A stretch of 64,000 bases of DNA from Pseudomonadales bacterium (GTDB lineage: Bacteria; Pseudomonadota; Gammaproteobacteria; Pseudomonadales; Pseudohongiellaceae): positions 1 to 64,000 of the forward strand of contig JALRKV010000056.1 in NCBI GenBank assembly GCA_023254735.1, given 5' to 3'. A model generated the notes under the pieces. That model worked only from the letters and a program-made list of their open reading frames with translations, had not been told where the DNA came from and ran no database searches. The position numbers and the translations under genes were made by a program. Shown here in pieces: positions 61,884-64,000 of this stretch. Within the stretch, counting starts at the first letter, position 1. Every line of letters starts with the position of its first letter.

Positions 61884-63637
61884 AGGGCTTGTCCTTGGAT
61901 TTCTCCGGTAACACCTTCCTCTAAGCTTCCATCATCACGCACGTATAACAAACCTACATCACGCCAAAACTCGAGCTTCGCGATGTTGTGATTCACTATC
62001 GAGCGGGTCAATTCGGTTCTTGCAGCTGTAAGGTCATTCTGCGAATCAACCGTGTCCTGAACATCTCCTAGTCCGAGCTCTGCGCGAAGCTCCGCCTCCT
62101 CGACACGCCGCTCGTTTATCTGCACGCTCGTCTGATTAATTTCGAAACTCTTGCGGGCTTCTGTCATTCGGCGCCACGCGTCGATAACATCCAGCTTCAC
62201 ATTATCCGACGCAAGAAGATACGCTCTCCGCGCGGATTCATAATTAATCAACGTGCGTCGGTAGTTATTACGTTCGACACGCCGATCGAGCCCTAAATCG
62301 AAATCGAGCCCTGCGCCATACACCGCGTCTTCGAAATCCAACTCGCCTAAATTGCTGTTGCCACTGTCGGGGACAGACACAGCGATTGTAAGATCGACGC
62401 CCGGCCGAAGCGCATTGGCTGCGACACGAATTTTACGCGCAGCATCTTGGACTAAGTCGAGCTGGGTATAGAGGTCTAAGCGTGTCTGTAGGGCGAGCTC
62501 GACAGCCTCATCGCGGCTTAACTCAGGACTCATCATTCCAGTTTCTGCGATGAGTGTCATCTCTGTCGGGTCTAGAACGATATTGTCGTTCGCGGTGAGT
62601 CCCAAGAGCAGCTTAAAGTTATCGAGCGACCGTTTATAGCGAGTAATCGAGGCTGTCCAGCGCAAGTCGAGTTGCAGCGAAGACTGCTCGAGTCGACCTA
62701 CCTGCAACAGCGTTCGTAGACCCTCCGCTTGAAAGGCGCGCTCGCGCTCGAGCTGAAGATTATTAGCATTTAGTCCCGCAAAGTTATTGATGACAGCCTC
62801 GCGATTGAGCAAAACGGAGTAGTACTGCGAAGCAATGTTGACAGCAAATTGTTTTCGGAAACGGGTAAAGCTGCGCAACTGATACAGCAAGTCTCGCTCC
62901 GCCTGCATCAAGGTCTCTGCGGCAACTGCCGAACCGGCGCCGCGCAGCAAGGGTTGCGTGATGGAACCAATTAACGCGCTGTTGCGGGCCTCGCCGACAT
63001 CCCCCGTAAGAAAGCGCGTAAAATTATTGGTCAAATTTAGTGCTATCTCACCACCGCTGCGAAGGAGATAGCGTGCTCCCAAGCCCGTCTGGGCGGTAAT
63101 GCTCTCGCTCGGTGAACCTGATGCGATTTCGGCCATTCCCGTCAGCGCCTGCATGTCGCTCACAAACTGGTCGCGATAATCCCATTGATAGGCAGCACCG
63201 CCGCGCCCATCGAAAATCGGCGTAAACTGATAGCGATCGAGCGTCAGTGCTAACGCTTCCAAATATAGCCGTTCTTTTTGGGCTTGATAGTCATCATTAT
63301 GCTGAAAGGCCAAGTCAAGCGCGGCGCCTAGCCCAATAATTTTCGCCCCCACCTCGCTGTTTGCCTCAAGGGCCAGAAAGTCGTAGTTCTCTTGATTGGT
63401 CGGAAAGCCATCGAGAACTGCCACATCTTCGTCGTCGATGAATATCTGTGCGGTCATCCCGGGTACCAACGGTGACTTCGACTGGATCGCAGCGTAGCTC
63501 TGGGAATCTGCACGCCCCTCGTAGGCGTTATTGGTACATGCGCCAAAGAATAGCAGTGCGACGACAGCAGGGAGCAGGCGAGAGGCCCCTAGACTTCGGG
63601 AATAACTGCAATATCGGTGTTGTCGCTGTTGATGCAT
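61880..63637 (-). CDS. TolC family outer-membrane efflux protein (lipoprotein)
   Basis: A 585-residue outer-membrane factor, first gene of the efflux operon. A lipobox near FFGAC (about residue 34) predicts a lipid anchor, as in the NodT/OprM branch. The helical repeats typical of TolC follow (FRKQFAVNIASQYYSVLLNRE, DVIDAWRRMTEARKSFEINQT). It is longer than usual (about 450-500), with an extra N-terminal region near 40-120. It should form the outer channel for the MacA/MacB-type pump. The ATG at 63637 is followed by a basic N-terminus before the hydrophobic segment. Confidence 0.9.
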   Translation of the reverse strand: MHQQRQHRYCSYSRSLGASRLLPAVVALLFFGACTNNAYEGRADSQSYAAIQSKSPLVPGMTAQIFIDDEDVAVLDGFPTNQENYDFLALEANSEVGAKIIGLGAALDLAFQHNDDYQAQKERLYLEALALTLDRYQFTPIFDGRGGAAYQWDYRDQFVSDMQALTGMAEIASGSPSESITAQTGLGARYLLRSGGEIALNLTNNFTRFLTGDVGEARNSALIGSITQPLLRGAGSAVAAETLMQAERDLLYQLRSFTRFRKQFAVNIASQYYSVLLNREAVINNFAGLNANNLQLERERAFQAEGLRTLLQVGRLEQSSLQLDLRWTASITRYKRSLDNFKLLLGLTANDNIVLDPTEMTLIAETGMMSPELSRDEAVELALQTRLDLYTQLDLVQDAARKIRVAANALRPGVDLTIAVSVPDSGNSNLGELDFEDAVYGAGLDFDLGLDRRVERNNYRRTLINYESARRAYLLASDNVKLDVIDAWRRMTEARKSFEINQTSVQINERRVEEAELRAELGLGDVQDTVDSQNDLTAARTELTRSIVNHNIAKLEFWRDVGLLYVRDDGSLEEGVTGEIQGQAL

Positions 63638-63770
63638 TGTTTAACGTGACCTGAAGAACAGGCGGAGCCAGAACTAGAGGCTTACCAGTGAGCGTGGTTT
63701 ACTGCTTTGCTCGAAAGTATACGCCTGTCGGGTGGATTCCCGTCTAGTGAAAAACCTGCTGTCACTCTTC

Positions 63771-63834
63771 GTTACTTTTAGGTTAGGCAGGAAACCTCGT
63801 GAGACGCCTGATGTCAGCCTGCCTGGCGCGTAAC
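63771..63834. promoter_or_regulatory. nested inverted repeats upstream of the efflux operon
   Basis: GTTAC (63771) / GTAAC (63834) enclose AGGCAGG (63785-63791) / CCTGCCT (63818-63824). This may be a structured leader or an operator of the operon that starts at 63637. No clear promoter boxes were assigned. Confidence 0.35.
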
Positions 63835-63943
63835 AGAATCTTTGGGTGCAAGATCGGAGCACCTAAAGGTCTCGGCGAGTAGATGGCCACGATGGCTTAC
63901 ATTTTGACGATGAATACCCTACATTTAGGCATTGCTTGTGCAC

Positions 63944-63988
63944 TTGACCACACCGGGTGTCAAAAATTTTTGCCCTGCCCAAGCAGGG
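63944..63988. promoter_or_regulatory. palindrome and hairpin at the window edge
   Basis: ACACC-G-GGTGT (63950-63960) is a perfect palindrome flanked by TTGAC and CAA. It is followed by a CCCTGC/GCAGGG hairpin (63973-63988). On the minus strand that hairpin is followed by AAAAATTTTT, so it could terminate a gene lying to the right of the window. The rest of 63638-64000 shows nothing else. Confidence 0.3.
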
Positions 63989-64000
63989 GGTTAACGCACA

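Noticed and set aside
1..64000. CRISPR arrays, prophage, transposons or integrative elements
   Set aside because: No spaced direct-repeat array, no transposase or integrase-like protein, and no duplicated tRNA end was found; the short tandem repeats have no spacers.

Overview
The window reads as chromosome of a free-living, probably marine, aerobic gammaproteobacterium. The signs are many TonB/lipoprotein/periplasmic genes, three PQQ-dependent dehydrogenases, an iron-sulfur bacterial photolyase, DbpA, a ModABC transporter, a SOUL protein and G+C a little above 50% by eye. An affiliation near the OMG/Cellvibrionales-type marine gammaproteobacteria is an inference from gene content only. There is no integrase, transposase, phage gene, CRISPR array or rRNA; the one RNA gene is a tRNA-Arg(TCG).

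Layout. 0.2-5.0 kb: a diheme cytochrome lipoprotein, a D-Ala-D-Ala dipeptidase, a PQQ sugar dehydrogenase, an Asp/Glu racemase and MarC. 5.5-16.2 kb: SOUL heme protein, TIGR01777 epimerase, dienoyl-CoA isomerase, DUF1295, esterase, M3 peptidase, SDR, DUF393, DUF3429, FeS photolyase and peroxiredoxin, a set that resembles a light/oxidative-stress gene neighbourhood. 16.4-23.7 kb: an orphan NosR-like membrane flavoprotein, then a TonB receptor and a lipoprotein amidohydrolase; the shared upstream region holds a full-consensus NtrC-type site. 23.8-28.2 kb: dbpA, glutaredoxin and a DUF2868/DUF3482 GTPase pair. 28.2-30.9 kb: modABC. 31-35.5 kb: two MFS transporters, tRNA-Arg and two small membrane proteins. 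35.8-41.7 kb: a PQQ dehydrogenase, two YceI proteins and a second PQQ dehydrogenase carrying its own N-terminal heme. 41.8-47.3 kb: tag, an unrecognised small gene, nitroreductase, an atypical SDR, a small lipoprotein, a dicarboxylate symporter and ferredoxin-NADP reductase.

47.4-55.9 kb (minus strand) is the most interesting region: ten tightly packed co-directional genes. They are a thermostable-hemolysin-family GNAT-like protein, an acyl-adenylating enzyme, a heme-oxygenase-like diiron (HDO) protein, an SDR, a secreted repeat protein, an OmpR-type response regulator, its QseC/PmrB-like kinase, a cupredoxin-like membrane protein, an FTR1-type iron permease and a predicted outer-membrane protein. 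A perfect PmrA/QseB-type direct repeat sits in front of the first gene. I read this as a self-regulated pathway that makes or modifies a fatty-acyl-derived molecule, coupled to metal handling; the product is unknown.

56-63.6 kb (minus strand) is a five-gene operon: TolC, an unusually long MacA-like adaptor, MacB-type ATPase, MacB-type permease and a secreted amidase. Several gene edges carry short degenerate tandem repeats (9, 12, 12 and 13 bp units), a recurring pattern in this window.
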